Of a stretch of DNA of 64,000 bases, positions 30,190-38,926 are shown one piece after another. The stretch is taken from the NCBI GenBank assembly GCA_030440445.1, contig CP098528.1:1-64000 (forward strand), in the 5' to 3' direction. Each line of letters starts with the position of its first letter. Positions within the stretch are counted from its first letter, which is position 1. Source of the stretch: Halomonas sp. KG2. GTDB lineage: Bacteria; Pseudomonadota; Gammaproteobacteria; Pseudomonadales; Halomonadaceae. Made by a program: the position numbers and the translations under genes. The notes beneath the pieces are model-generated. The model was given only the letters and a program-made list of their open reading frames with translations. It was not told where the DNA came from and made no database searches.

Positions 30190-31487
30190 CGGCGCCGACG
30201 ATCCACCACGTTCAATGCTTTGAGTAAGTTCAGCGCTTCACTGAGCTGATAGTCCTCGCGTAGGCGCTGAGACATTTCAGTCCGCTCCCGGGGCATTGCG
30301 TCTTGGCCGCTTAGATGACCATCAAGATCAGCTTCGCGGATTTGACGCTGCCCCTCAGCTATTTCCAGCCGGCCGCGCACCACTTCCACGTCAGGCTCGA
30401 TACCTTGTGCTTGGATTGAGCGCCCATTGGGGGTGTAGTAAAGCGCGGTTGTCAGCTTAAGGCCTTCACCATTGCCAAGCGGCATGATCTGCTGCACGGA
30501 GCCTTTGCCAAAGCTTTCGGTGCCCATGACCACCCCGCGGCGCTGGTCTTGAAGCGCCCCAGCGACAATTTCAGCAGCCGAGGCGCTGCCACTGTTTATC
30601 AGTACCACTAGCGGCACATCACCAGCGGGTGTCTCTGGCGATGCCGAAAACGACATTTCGGTGTCGGAAAGTCGTCCTTCGGTGTACACAATTAGCCCCT
30701 CATCCAAGAAGAGGTCGGCAACGCCAACGGCGGCCTGCAAAACGCCACCTGGGTTATTGCGTAAGTCGAGAATGAGTCCCTCAAGTGGCTGCTCTCGGGC
30801 CATGCGTTCTAGCGATCTGCGTGCCTGCTCTGGGGTGCGCGACTGAAACTGACTGATTCGCAAGTAGCCATAGCCTGGTTCCAGCACTTCATGCTTGACA
30901 CTTTCGTTGCGGATCACTTCGCGCGTTAGTGTGAACTCACGCGGAGATTCCTCACCCGCCCGCAAGACGGAAATACGCAGTTGGCTACCCGGTTCGCCAC
31001 GCATCAGGTTAACCGCCTCTTGAAGCGATAAGCTGTCGGTTGGCGTTCCATCAATGGCCACAATCACGTCACGCGACATCAGACCTGCTCGTGAAGCCGG
31101 TGTATCATCGATGGGGGTGATGACCATGAGTTGGCCATTTTCTGTGCCTACTTCAATGCCAATACCGCCAAACTCACCCTGGGTGGATTCGCGCAGGCTT
31201 CGGTACTCTTCTTCGTCTAAATAGGCTGAGTGGGGATCTAGTTCGCTGAGCATGCCTCGCATGGCATTACGCAATAACGTGCGGTCGTCAACCTCTTCGA
31301 CATAGCCGCGTTTAATGCGCTCAAACACCTCAGCAAAGGTCTGGATCTCTTCAAGCGGTAGGTCATCAGCAACGCTATTTGCAGACTGAGCCATTAAGGG
31401 GAGAGGAGCAGTCAGCAGTACAAGCGGGAGCAGGGTAGCCAAAAAGCGCTTGGCAGGGGCCGATACCTTGGTAACAGATAGCGTCAT
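30186..31487 (-). CDS. Carboxyl-terminal processing protease (S41 family)
   Basis: Periplasmic serine protease of the CtpA type, 433 residues. An N-terminal signal sequence (residues 10-33, FLATLLPLVLLTAPLPLMAQ) is followed by a PDZ domain (about 95-180, FGGIGIEVGTENGQLMVITP). The S41 domain has the catalytic NSGSASAAEIVAGAL serine and GTESFGKGSVQQ lysine. It lies downstream of gpmI and envC on the same strand, as is common in gammaproteobacteria. Its work with EnvC on peptidoglycan turnover is inference. Confidence 0.92.
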   Translation of the reverse strand: MTLSVTKVSAPAKRFLATLLPLVLLTAPLPLMAQSANSVADDLPLEEIQTFAEVFERIKRGYVEEVDDRTLLRNAMRGMLSELDPHSAYLDEEEYRSLRESTQGEFGGIGIEVGTENGQLMVITPIDDTPASRAGLMSRDVIVAIDGTPTDSLSLQEAVNLMRGEPGSQLRISVLRAGEESPREFTLTREVIRNESVKHEVLEPGYGYLRISQFQSRTPEQARRSLERMAREQPLEGLILDLRNNPGGVLQAAVGVADLFLDEGLIVYTEGRLSDTEMSFSASPETPAGDVPLVVLINSGSASAAEIVAGALQDQRRGVVMGTESFGKGSVQQIMPLGNGEGLKLTTALYYTPNGRSIQAQGIEPDVEVVRGRLEIAEGQRQIREADLDGHLSGQDAMPRERTEMSQRLREDYQLSEALNLLKALNVVDRRRR

Positions 31488-31574
31488 GCGGACTCCGCTA
31501 GGCGAAAGGCAGCGCCAGAAGGCGCTGCATAAGTTGAGACATGATTGTTAATTCATAGGAGTCAGCTTATCCCG

Positions 31575-32717
31575 TCAGCGGCGTGCAATCCAACGTTGTG
31601 GATTAATTGGTTCACCGCTACGCCGTACTTCGAAGTAAAGCGCGGGATTGGTCTGCCCGCCGCTGTTGCCGACACGTCCAATTTCAGTGCCACGGCTTAC
31701 TTGCTGGCCGGGCCGCGCACTAAACTGTTGCAAGTGAGCATAGAGCGTCATGATCTGATCGCCGTGATCAATAATCAGCAGGTTGCCAAAGCCACGCATC
31801 CAGTCGGCGAATACCACGCGGCCCGTATGAACGGCTGCTACTGCACTGCCCGAATCTGCTCGGATCACGATACCGTTATAGTGCACGCCGTCTCTACGCT
31901 GGAAGGTTGCCGTAATGGCTCCTTGAACGGGCCAGGGTAAATCGCCCCGCGTGCGAGTAATGTGTGTGGTCGGTGTTGGCTCGGCTAAACGAGCCAGCTC
32001 CGCCTGTATCGCCCTTAGCTGCTGTTCGGCCTGCTCACGGCTTTGGTTAAGATCGGCTAAGCGATCTTCTTCGCTGCCATAGCGGTCATCCAGGGTCGCT
32101 ACGACGCCACGCCGTTCCTCGGTTCGCTGAGCGAGTATAGCGCTTTGCTCTTCTAGCTCGTCGGCTAAGGCATCAAGGCGTGTTTGACGCTCACTGAGCG
32201 CTTGCTCGGTATCTGCCAGCGCGGTGTCGAGGCGGCTTATATCCGTAAGGCGTTGCTGACGCGCCTGAGTCAGGCGATTTAGATACGCCTGCATTCGGTC
32301 TAGTTGGGCAGGGTCGCTTTGATTAAGGAGCAGTTTTAGTTGGGGTGTTGGCCCTAGTCGATAAAGGGCTGCCAGCTGTTGGCTCAGCGCAGCGTATTGT
32401 GATTCACGTTCACCTTCCAAGCGCTCTCGGTGCTGGCGAAGTTGGGTCGTTTCGTCGGCCAGTTGACGGCGCTCGGCCTGAAGTTGATCCAGGCGCTGGT
32501 GAGTCTCGGCAAGCTCCGTTTCCACATGGCGCAGCTCGCGTTCGGCGCTATCCCGCGCTTGCCCGGTCGCACTGAGGCGCTGGGCAGCCGCTTCGATCTC
32601 CTGGCCAATCGCATCCAACTGCTGGCGTGCGGCATTTTCATTTGGCTGGGCTAAACTTGCTGGCGCATAACCTAACGCCAGCATGAGCGCGACAGCTAAC
32701 GTCCATCGCATCAGCAT
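31575..32717 (-). CDS. envC: EnvC-like murein hydrolase activator
   Basis: Periplasmic protein that activates septal amidases. The 380-residue product has a signal peptide (WTLAVALMLALGYAPASLAQ), a long coiled coil (about residues 30-240) and a C-terminal LytM domain. The LytM HxxxD zinc motif is not intact: the segment reads HYNGIVIRADSG, with Ile or Val where Asp is expected. This fits a non-catalytic activator. ATG 32717 shares one base with the gpmI stop (TGATG); a TTG at 32720 is the only longer option. Confidence 0.88.
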   Translation of the reverse strand: MLMRWTLAVALMLALGYAPASLAQPNENAARQQLDAIGQEIEAAAQRLSATGQARDSAERELRHVETELAETHQRLDQLQAERRQLADETTQLRQHRERLEGERESQYAALSQQLAALYRLGPTPQLKLLLNQSDPAQLDRMQAYLNRLTQARQQRLTDISRLDTALADTEQALSERQTRLDALADELEEQSAILAQRTEERRGVVATLDDRYGSEEDRLADLNQSREQAEQQLRAIQAELARLAEPTPTTHITRTRGDLPWPVQGAITATFQRRDGVHYNGIVIRADSGSAVAAVHTGRVVFADWMRGFGNLLIIDHGDQIMTLYAHLQQFSARPGQQVSRGTEIGRVGNSGGQTNPALYFEVRRSGEPINPQRWIARR

Positions 32718-34279
32718 CAATCAAAATGAATCAGTGGATTACCTGTCATTGCTTCGGGCTGTGCCTGGTTCATCATGGTTAACAGCGTCGGCGCTAAATC
32801 GCACAGTCGTCCATCTTCCAGCCGCCCATTCTGCTCTCCCACGTAAATCAACGGCACCGTAAAGGTCGTGTGGGCTGTCTGCGGCGCGCCTGTTTCTGGA
32901 TGCACCATCTGCTCGGCATTGCCATGGTCAGCTGTGATCAGGCAAGCACCACCAGCACGCTCAATGGCTTCCACTACCCGGCCAACGCAAGTATCAACGG
33001 TTTCAATCGCCTTTATGGCTGCGTTGAAGTCACCGGTATGGCCAACCATGTCGCCATTGGCATAATTGCACACTATTAAGTCAAAGCGACCACTATCGAT
33101 AGCGTCCACCAGCTTATCGGTGATCTCAAAGGCACTCATCTCGGGTTTTTCGTCGTAGGTTTTAACGTCACGGGGGGAGGGCACTAAAATGCGCTCTTCG
33201 CCTGTGTACTCGGCTTCATTACCGCCAGAGAAGAAAAAGGTGACGTGGGGATACTTTTCTGTTTCTGCAATACGTAGCTGGGTTAGGCCTCGTTTAGCAA
33301 CCACTTCCCCCAGGGTGTCGGTGAGATCAGAAGGGGGAAAGGCCGCTGGGGCTGGAATGTTGGCGGCGTACTGGGTCATCGTGACTAAACCGTCGCCAGC
33401 CAGCGTAGGGCGTACACGCCGCTCAAAGCCGTTAAAATCAGCTTCAGTGATCGCGCGGGTTAATTCGCGGGCGCGGTCGGAGCGGAAATTGAGGAAAATA
33501 GCTGCATCGCCGTCTTGGAGCGTAATGGCGGTGCCCTTCAGCGGAATACTGCTAGAAGCGACAAATTCGTCGGTTTCGCCGCGCTGGTAAGCGTCGCGCA
33601 GAGCGGTTTCAGCGCTGGAAGCAATAAAGTCAGCATGGCCATCGGTCAGCAAGCGGTAGGCTTGCTCAACCCGCTCCCAGCGGTTATCACGATCCATTGC
33701 ATAAAAGCGGCCAATGACTGAGGCAACAAAGCCATTGTCGGCACCCACCAGCTCCGCTAAACGTGCATTAGCGCGCTCGATTGAGCGGAGTGCACTTTGC
33801 GGCGGCATATCGCGTCCGTCTAAAAACGCATGGATAAAAATACGCTGCGCGCCGCGCCGGGCAGCAAGCTCGGCCATGGCAATAAAGTGATCTTCGTGGC
33901 TATGCACGCCGCCGGGGGAGAGCAGCCCAAGCAAGTGGACAGCGCGGCCATTGGCAACGGCCTCGTCGATGGGCTTAGTCAGCACCTCGTTGGTGTCTAG
34001 GTCGCCGTCTTCAATTGCTTTGGTAATGCGGGTGAAGTCCTGGTAGACAATGCGTCCGGCACCAATATTCATATGGCCTACTTCGGAGTTACCCATCTGC
34101 CCGTCAGGCAGGCCCACATGGCGACCATCGGTGTGCACAAAGGCGTGCGGGCGACTGGCCCACAGTTTGTCCATGTTGGGCGTATTAGCTGCGGCCACTG
34201 CGTTGTGGGCGCTATCGGGATTGTGGCCGTAGCCATCTAAGATGATTAGCGCCACGGGGCGCGGTGCAGTTGTAGCCAT
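32717..34279 (-). CDS. gpmI: 2,3-bisphosphoglycerate-independent phosphoglycerate mutase
   Basis: Manganese-dependent glycolytic enzyme interconverting 3- and 2-phosphoglycerate through a phosphoserine. The 520-residue product matches GpmI (514). It has [12 protein letters not shown], the serine motif [26 protein letters not shown], and the metal-site [14 protein letters not shown] 34279 has GAGG 7 bases upstream; a longer frame to 34306 has none. It is coupled to envC by overlap, and the gpmI-envC-S41 order is like E. coli yibO-envC. Confidence 0.95.
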   Translation of the reverse strand: MATTAPRPVALIILDGYGHNPDSAHNAVAAANTPNMDKLWASRPHAFVHTDGRHVGLPDGQMGNSEVGHMNIGAGRIVYQDFTRITKAIEDGDLDTNEVLTKPIDEAVANGRAVHLLGLLSPGGVHSHEDHFIAMAELAARRGAQRIFIHAFLDGRDMPPQSALRSIERANARLAELVGADNGFVASVIGRFYAMDRDNRWERVEQAYRLLTDGHADFIASSAETALRDAYQRGETDEFVASSSIPLKGTAITLQDGDAAIFLNFRSDRARELTRAITEADFNGFERRVRPTLAGDGLVTMTQYAANIPAPAAFPPSDLTDTLGEVVAKRGLTQLRIAETEKYPHVTFFFSGGNEAEYTGEERILVPSPRDVKTYDEKPEMSAFEITDKLVDAIDSGRFDLIVCNYANGDMVGHTGDFNAAIKAIETVDTCVGRVVEAIERAGGACLITADHGNAEQMVHPETGAPQTAHTTFTVPLIYVGEQNGRLEDGRLCDLAPTLLTMMNQAQPEAMTGNPLIHFD

Positions 34280-34483
34280 GAAAACCTCGTTATGTTGGTC
34301 AGCCAAGCGACATGAGGTGCTGTTTGAAACGTTGGTGAAGGTTGCTCAAACAGTTTTCAGACAACACCTTATAATCAGGGTCGCGACAGGCGCGCGCATG
34401 GGGCATCATAACGCAGGCAGCCGTTGGGCGTCATGGCCTGCGCGGTATGCCGTGTGACGTGTATACTTGTTGCGTTTCTGGAG

Positions 34484-34502
34484 GCGGCTAGGCCGCTTTT
34501 TT
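34484..34502 (+). terminator. Short GC hairpin with T-run before the rhodanese gene
   Basis: Stem GCGGC (34484-34488) with GCCGC (34492-34496), a 3-nt loop and six Ts. It stands 28 bp upstream of the start codon at 34531. No gene ends on the plus strand before it, so it could be a leader attenuator or the end of an unseen short transcript. Confidence 0.4.
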
Positions 34503-34530
34503 CTGCATAGACCAAGAGATTGTGTTCACG

Positions 34531-34953
34531 ATGATCGATCAGCTGTTCGAATTCGTAATGAACCACCCCCTACTTGTCGGGGCGTTTTTGCTGGTATTAA
34601 TAGCATGGGTGGCGTACGAAGCGCGCAGCGCCGCCACGCATGCTGTGACCTCTACCCAGGCGACTCAGCTTATTAACCGTGAAGATGCGGTGGTGCTGGA
34701 TATCCGTGAAAGCAAAGACTTTAAAGCGGGACATATTGCAGGTGCACGCAATATTCCTCAAAGCAGCCTCGACAGCCGCATGAATGAACTGGAGAAAGTG
34801 AAAAGCCAGCCGATCATCGTGGTATGTAAGCATGGCCAAAGCTCTGGTGCTGCCCAGGCAAAACTTGCTAAGGCAGGTTTTGAACGTGTCAATAAGTTAA
34901 GAGGTGGCATGGTGCAGTGGCAGGCCGATGGTCTTCCGGTGGTAAAAAAGTAA
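34531..34953 (+). CDS. yibN: Membrane-anchored rhodanese-like protein (YibN family)
   Basis: 140-residue protein with one N-terminal membrane helix (about residues 10-27, LLVGAFLLVLIAWVAYEA) and a cytoplasmic rhodanese domain. The domain has DAVVLDIRESKDFKAGHIAGA and the active-site loop VVCKHGQSSGAAQAKL. The catalytic Cys is present here. ATG 34531 and GTG 34522 are both possible starts. It precedes secB as in E. coli (yibN-grxC-secB), but there is no grxC between. Confidence 0.85.
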   Translation: MIDQLFEFVMNHPLLVGAFLLVLIAWVAYEARSAATHAVTSTQATQLINREDAVVLDIRESKDFKAGHIAGARNIPQSSLDSRMNELEKVKSQPIIVVCKHGQSSGAAQAKLAKAGFERVNKLRGGMVQWQADGLPVVKK

Positions 34954-34975
34954 TTAAGTAGCAAGTATTTAACCG

Positions 34976-34996
34976 TGCGCTGTCGCGCAATTTTTT
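34976..34996 (+). terminator. Weak terminator between yibN and secB
   Basis: Short stem TGCGC/GCGCA (34976-34980 and 34985-34989) with a TGTC loop, then one A and TTTTTT. The stem is only 5 bp, so read-through into secB is likely. Confidence 0.5.
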
Positions 34997-35023
34997 AGCA
35001 GATGAATAATTAGGAGTATCCCA

Positions 35024-35533
35024 ATGGCGGAAGATAACAACACCCCGCAGGCAGGCGCCGCAGAAGGCGAAAAGCCTCAGCTGAAGTTCTCTTTACAGCG
35101 TATCTATGTGAAAGATATTTCCTTTGAAGCGCCGAACTCACCTTCCGTATTCAAGCAGGCATTTAAGCCTAAGGTGAATCTGGATCTGAACACCACTAGC
35201 CAGAAAATAGCCGACGACCAGTACGAAGTGGTTGTAAAGGTGACTGCCCAGGTTAACGATAGCGAAACCGGCACTACGTCGTTCCTTGCAGAAGTAGAGC
35301 AAGCCGGCCTGTTCCGTATTTCTGGAATTGAAGGGGCTCAGCTGGAACAAACTCTGGGTGCGTTCTGCCCCAACTTGCTGTTCCCTTATGCTCGTGAGTG
35401 CGTTGACAATCTGGTCAACCGTGGTGGTTTCCCGCCGCTAATGCTGGCGCCGGTGAATTTTGAAGCTATGTACGCTCAGCGCAAACAGCGTGAAGCGCAG
35501 CAGGCTCAGCAAGCAGCCGAGAATACTCACTAA
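35024..35533 (+). CDS. secB: Protein-export chaperone SecB
   Basis: Tetrameric cytosolic chaperone that keeps preproteins unfolded and hands them to SecA. The 169-residue product has the core LQRIYVKDISFEAPNSPSVF, QLEQTLGAFCPNLLFPYARE and NRGGFPPLMLAPVNFEAMY. An acidic N-terminus and a Gln/Ala-rich C-terminal tail make it longer than E. coli SecB (155). AGGAG lies 8 bases before ATG 35024. Confidence 0.97.
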   Translation: MAEDNNTPQAGAAEGEKPQLKFSLQRIYVKDISFEAPNSPSVFKQAFKPKVNLDLNTTSQKIADDQYEVVVKVTAQVNDSETGTTSFLAEVEQAGLFRISGIEGAQLEQTLGAFCPNLLFPYARECVDNLVNRGGFPPLMLAPVNFEAMYAQRKQREAQQAQQAAENTH

Positions 35534-35571
35534 GTATGCATGCTGCTGACTGGGTTGCCTTACACGGCAAA

Positions 35572-36291
35572 ATGCCCCGCCTTTATGTGCCCGCTGAGTT
35601 TGCAGTGGGCGCAACTATCACTCTGCCTGACGGCCCGGCGCGGCATGTGACGCGGGTGCTACGGTTGGGCGAAAGTGCACCGCTGATGCTGTTTGATGGC
35701 AACGGCCAAGAGGCTGGCGTGCGCTTAGCCGATGTTGGTCGCAAGCAAACGACAGTGATCATCGAGGCTGTCTGGCCGGGTAGTGGCGAATCGCCGTTAG
35801 CGGTGCACCTTGGCCAAGCGATCTCGAAAGGCGACCGGATGGATTATGCCATTCAAAAAGCCGTTGAGCTGGGCGTTGCAGCGATTACCCCGCTCTACAC
35901 AGAGCGGGGTGATGTGCGTCTCAAGGGCGATCGTGAAGAGAAAAAACTGGCTCACTGGCAGGCGGTTGCGGCTAGCGCTTGTGAACAGAGTGGGCGAGCG
36001 GTTGTCCCCCCCGTCTATCCACCAAAAGCGCTGGATGATTGGCTGGCCGAGCGGCAAGAGCCGTTACGCTTGATGCTTCACCTAGCGACGGGCAATGTAT
36101 TTTCGCAACAGCCATGCCCTGCTGCAGTAGCGCTCTTAATCGGCCCAGAGGGTGGCTTAAGTGAGGCGGATATTAATGCGGCCACTGCCAGTGGCTTTAC
36201 ACCGCTGACGCTCGGCCCAAGAGTATTGCGTACTGAAACGGCGCCTGTTGTTGCGTTAACGCTGCTACAGCACCACTTCGGTGATGTGTAA
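35572..36291 (+). CDS. rsmE: 16S rRNA (uracil(1498)-N(3))-methyltransferase
   Basis: SPOUT-class methyltransferase of U1498 in 16S rRNA. The 239-residue product has MPRLYVPAEF at the N-terminus, the PUA-like RHVTRVLRLGE, QKAVELGVAAITPLYTERG, and the SAM knot sequences LLIGPEGGLSEADI and LGPRVLRTETAPVVAL. The frame is open to ATG 35536, but that ATG has no ribosome site, and 35572 fits the family. The stop codon overlaps a SlmA-like palindrome. Confidence 0.92.
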   Translation: MPRLYVPAEFAVGATITLPDGPARHVTRVLRLGESAPLMLFDGNGQEAGVRLADVGRKQTTVIIEAVWPGSGESPLAVHLGQAISKGDRMDYAIQKAVELGVAAITPLYTERGDVRLKGDREEKKLAHWQAVAASACEQSGRAVVPPVYPPKALDDWLAERQEPLRLMLHLATGNVFSQQPCPAAVALLIGPEGGLSEADINAATASGFTPLTLGPRVLRTETAPVVALTLLQHHFGDV

Positions 36292-36299
36292 GTACTCAC
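36288..36299. promoter_or_regulatory. Candidate SlmA-binding site at the rsmE stop codon
   Basis: GTAAGTACTCAC, one G/A difference from the E. coli consensus GTGAGTACTCAC. The TAA stop of rsmE lies inside the palindrome. Confidence 0.7.
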
Positions 36300-36400
36300 T
36301 TTTCAGCGCCCACTTCTCTGTACCCACTTGTAAGAGCTCATCTTTAAATATTTATTCTTAAGGAATATTTTAGGAGCTTATTTTTTAGCGGTACGCATAA

Positions 36401-36412
36401 GTGAGTGCTTAC
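36401..36412. promoter_or_regulatory. Candidate SlmA-binding site upstream of the CvfB-like gene
   Basis: GTGAGTGCTTAC, matching the pattern with A-to-G at the seventh base. It is 113 bp from the site at 36288; an AT-rich stretch with an imperfect palindrome (about 36329-36385) lies between. Confidence 0.65.
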
Positions 36413-36545
36413 TAGCTGGCTGATGCCCTGTTGAGTGGTGTCAGTCGCTGCTTATGCGCTGTCGAATTTACGTATACCGGCTGCGCTTTGCCTTGCGTGC
36501 GCAAGGCACCATAATGAAGGTCTACTTTCTGTAAGGACGGTACCT

Positions 36546-37250
36546 ATGGTCCGTGAGTCTCACTCTTCTCCCCGTTCCGCAAGCGACGCCGCTGCTCAGC
36601 TGGGTGACGTAGCCTATTTGACCGTGACGGCGGTCAATAGCACAGGGGCGTTTCTGCAATGGGGACAGCCCAAAGATGTACTGCTGCCTTATAGCGAGCA
36701 GCGCTTTCGCCCCGATCCCGGTAAGCGGGTACTGGTAATGCTGTATAGCGATGATCAAGGGCGACCTGTGGCTACCATGCGCCTGGATCGTTTTTTGACA
36801 GACGATGCTTGGGCGCTGGAAAAAGGTGATGAAGTGGCTGTGGTGGTGGCCGATCGCACCGACCTTGGAATGAAGGTAGTGGTTAATCACCGCTATTGGG
36901 GGTTGATCTATCAAGATGATATTACCCAGCCGCTGCGCCGCGGGCAGTCGCTGAAAGGCTATGTAAAGCAGCGCCGCGAAGATGGTCGTGTCGATATTTG
37001 CCTGCTCCCCCCGGGTGTGGCTCGCTTAGATGTAGTGGGTGATAAAGTATTGCAGGCGCTACGTGAAAGTGGTGGTTATCTAGCGTTGGGTGATAAAAGC
37101 TCCGCGCATGATATTAAGACGCGATTAGGTGTTAGCAAGAGTGCTTATAAGCAGGCCATCGGGCGACTTTATAAGCAGCAGTTAATTACCCTAGAGCCTG
37201 GTGCTATCCGGCTTGTACCGGGGGCGTTAACGGACGGGCAAGACGAGTAG
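36546..37250 (+). CDS. S1-like RNA-binding protein (CvfB family)
   Basis: 234-residue protein with tandem S1/OB-like domains: LGDVAYLTVTAVNSTGAFLQWG, then LPYSEQRFRPDPGKRVLVML, and LKGYVKQRREDGRVDICLLPPG. A C-terminal winged-helix segment follows (SSAHDIKTRLGVSKSAYKQA, then GRLYKQQLI). This matches the CvfB/YitL architecture; RNA binding is expected but the target is unknown. The frame is open to 36435, but ATG 36546 has AAGGA upstream and starts the conserved part. Upstream lie two SlmA-like sites. Confidence 0.85.
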   Translation: MVRESHSSPRSASDAAAQLGDVAYLTVTAVNSTGAFLQWGQPKDVLLPYSEQRFRPDPGKRVLVMLYSDDQGRPVATMRLDRFLTDDAWALEKGDEVAVVVADRTDLGMKVVVNHRYWGLIYQDDITQPLRRGQSLKGYVKQRREDGRVDICLLPPGVARLDVVGDKVLQALRESGGYLALGDKSSAHDIKTRLGVSKSAYKQAIGRLYKQQLITLEPGAIRLVPGALTDGQDE

Positions 37251-37326
37251 TCCCTAGCGACGGTTGGAGCTGTGCAGGCAGTGCGGCATACTGCTTACCT
37301 TTTGTTCATGTATGGATGTTACCCCG

Positions 37327-38283
37327 ATGAGCCAATCAACGTTGCATCTCGGTGTGGTGATGGATCCCATCAGCGACATCGCTTACAAGAAAGATACCAC
37401 CATGGCCATGCTGTGGGCGGCGCAAGAGCGCGGCTACACACTGCATTATATGGAGCAAGAAGATCTTTTCTTGAACGCAGGACAGGCTTATGCACGTATG
37501 CGCCCATTAACGGTGCATCGCGATCCTAACCATTGGTACGACCTCGGCGAAGCGGCTCAGCGCCCACTGGCGGAATTGGATGTTGTGCTAATGCGCAAAG
37601 ACCCGCCTGTCGATGCCGACTTTACCAATGCGGTCCATCTGCTGGGGTTTGCCGAGCGGGAAGGCGTTCTGGTGGTTAATCCAACGGCGGCGCTGTTGCA
37701 GTGTAATGAAAAATTATTTGCCCAGCAGTTTCCCCAGTGCTGTGCGCCCACCATTGTCGCCAGTCGTGATGACGTCCTGCGTGCTTTCCACGCGGAGCAT
37801 GGTGATGTGATTTTCAAACCCCTTGATGGCATGGGCGGTACAGGGATTTTTCATATTGGCCCTGATGGCCGCAACATTGGTGCGGTCATTGAGCAATTAA
37901 CCCTGCGCGGCCAGCGGCAAATTATGGCGCAACGCTACCTAGCCGAAATCAAAGATGGCGATACGCGTATCTTATTGGTTGACGGTGAACCCGTGCCCTA
38001 TGGGCTGGCGCGTATTCCCTCGGCGGGTGAAACTCGGGGTAACCTCGCCGCTGGCGGGCGCGGTGTCAGCCGTGAATTGACTGAGCGTGACCACTGGTTG
38101 ATTCAGCAGGTGCAACCCATGATTCGTGAAAAAGGGCTGATGTTTGTTGGTTTAGATGTGATCGGTGATTACATCACTGAAATTAACGTCACCAGTCCTA
38201 CCTGTGTACGTGAAATTGATGATCAGCGCGGCACGGACATTGCCGGAATGCTGCTGGATGCTATTGAGCGTCGTCTTAACTAA
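37327..38283 (+). CDS. gshB: Glutathione synthetase
   Basis: ATP-grasp ligase joining glycine to gamma-glutamylcysteine. The 318-residue product matches GshB. It has LGVVMDPISDIAYKKDTTMAML, VLMRKDPPVDADF, the ATP loop KPLDGMGGTGIFHI and IGDYITEINVTSPTC. The frame is open to 37264, but ATG 37327 gives the family N-terminus; no clear ribosome site is seen, so ATG 37312 remains possible. yqgE and ruvX follow, an arrangement conserved in E. coli (gshB-yqgE-yqgF). Confidence 0.95.
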   Translation: MSQSTLHLGVVMDPISDIAYKKDTTMAMLWAAQERGYTLHYMEQEDLFLNAGQAYARMRPLTVHRDPNHWYDLGEAAQRPLAELDVVLMRKDPPVDADFTNAVHLLGFAEREGVLVVNPTAALLQCNEKLFAQQFPQCCAPTIVASRDDVLRAFHAEHGDVIFKPLDGMGGTGIFHIGPDGRNIGAVIEQLTLRGQRQIMAQRYLAEIKDGDTRILLVDGEPVPYGLARIPSAGETRGNLAAGGRGVSRELTERDHWLIQQVQPMIREKGLMFVGLDVIGDYITEINVTSPTCVREIDDQRGTDIAGMLLDAIERRLN

Positions 38284-38321
38284 CCGATGCCGTTGAACGT
38301 TCTATTCGCCTAATAACGCGA

Positions 38322-38345
38322 GGCTCGCTGAGTATTCAGCGAGCC
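38322..38345 (+). promoter_or_regulatory. Perfect intercistronic hairpin before yqgE
   Basis: 10-bp stem GGCTCGCTGA (38322-38331) with TCAGCGAGCC (38336-38345) and a 4-nt loop. The yqgE ribosome site (AGGAG) follows within 2-3 bases and there is no T-run. It is therefore more likely an mRNA stabiliser or translation modulator than a terminator. Confidence 0.5.
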
Positions 38346-38356
38346 GTAGGAGACGC

Positions 38357-38914
38357 ATGCAAAGCTTTAAGCATCATTTTTTGATGGCTATGCCTCACTT
38401 GGATGACCCTAATTTTGCCGGTAGCCTGATCTACCTTTGCGACCATGATCACAATGGTTGCATGGGGGTCATCGCCAATCGTCCGCTTGAAATCACCCTC
38501 GATGCCCTCTTTGAACAGCTGTCGCTGGGGGGCGATGATAGCCCGCACCGTAATGCACCGGTCTATTATGGCGGCCCTATGCATAAGGATCGTGGCTTCA
38601 TTCTGCATATCGGTGATAGCCAGGAGTGGGACTCCAGTGTTCAGGTGGAGGACGGTATCGCGCTGACCACCTCGATGGATATTCTTCAGGCGCTTGCCGA
38701 TGACACAGGCCCCGAGGACTTTCTGGTGTGCCTAGGCTGTGCTGGCTGGGACGTTGGGCAATTAGAAGACGAGCTAAAAGAGAATGCGTGGTTGACGGTC
38801 GAAGGCCAAGGCAGCGTACTGTTTAACACCCCTCCCGCCGAGCGTCTAACCGCTGCCGCTGGCATACTGGGCGTTGATCTAAACCTGATGACCCGCGACG
38901 CGGGGCATGCATGA
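38357..38914 (+). CDS. yqgE: YqgE/AlgH family protein (UPF0301)
   Basis: 185-residue protein of unknown biochemical role; AlgH in Pseudomonas was linked to alginate regulation. It has HHFLMAMPHLDDPNFAGSLIYLC, GCMGVIANRP, YYGGPMHKDRGFILH and LGCAGWDVGQLEDELKENAWL. AGGAG precedes ATG 38357. It lies between gshB and ruvX, as in E. coli. Confidence 0.93.
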   Translation: MQSFKHHFLMAMPHLDDPNFAGSLIYLCDHDHNGCMGVIANRPLEITLDALFEQLSLGGDDSPHRNAPVYYGGPMHKDRGFILHIGDSQEWDSSVQVEDGIALTTSMDILQALADDTGPEDFLVCLGCAGWDVGQLEDELKENAWLTVEGQGSVLFNTPPAERLTAAAGILGVDLNLMTRDAGHA

Positions 38915-38926
38915 TGGTTGAGTTTT

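Noticed and set aside
31625-31637. Palindrome TACTTCGAAGTA in envC as a further SlmA site
   Set aside because: Different core (TTCGAA) from the SlmA pattern; a coding coincidence.
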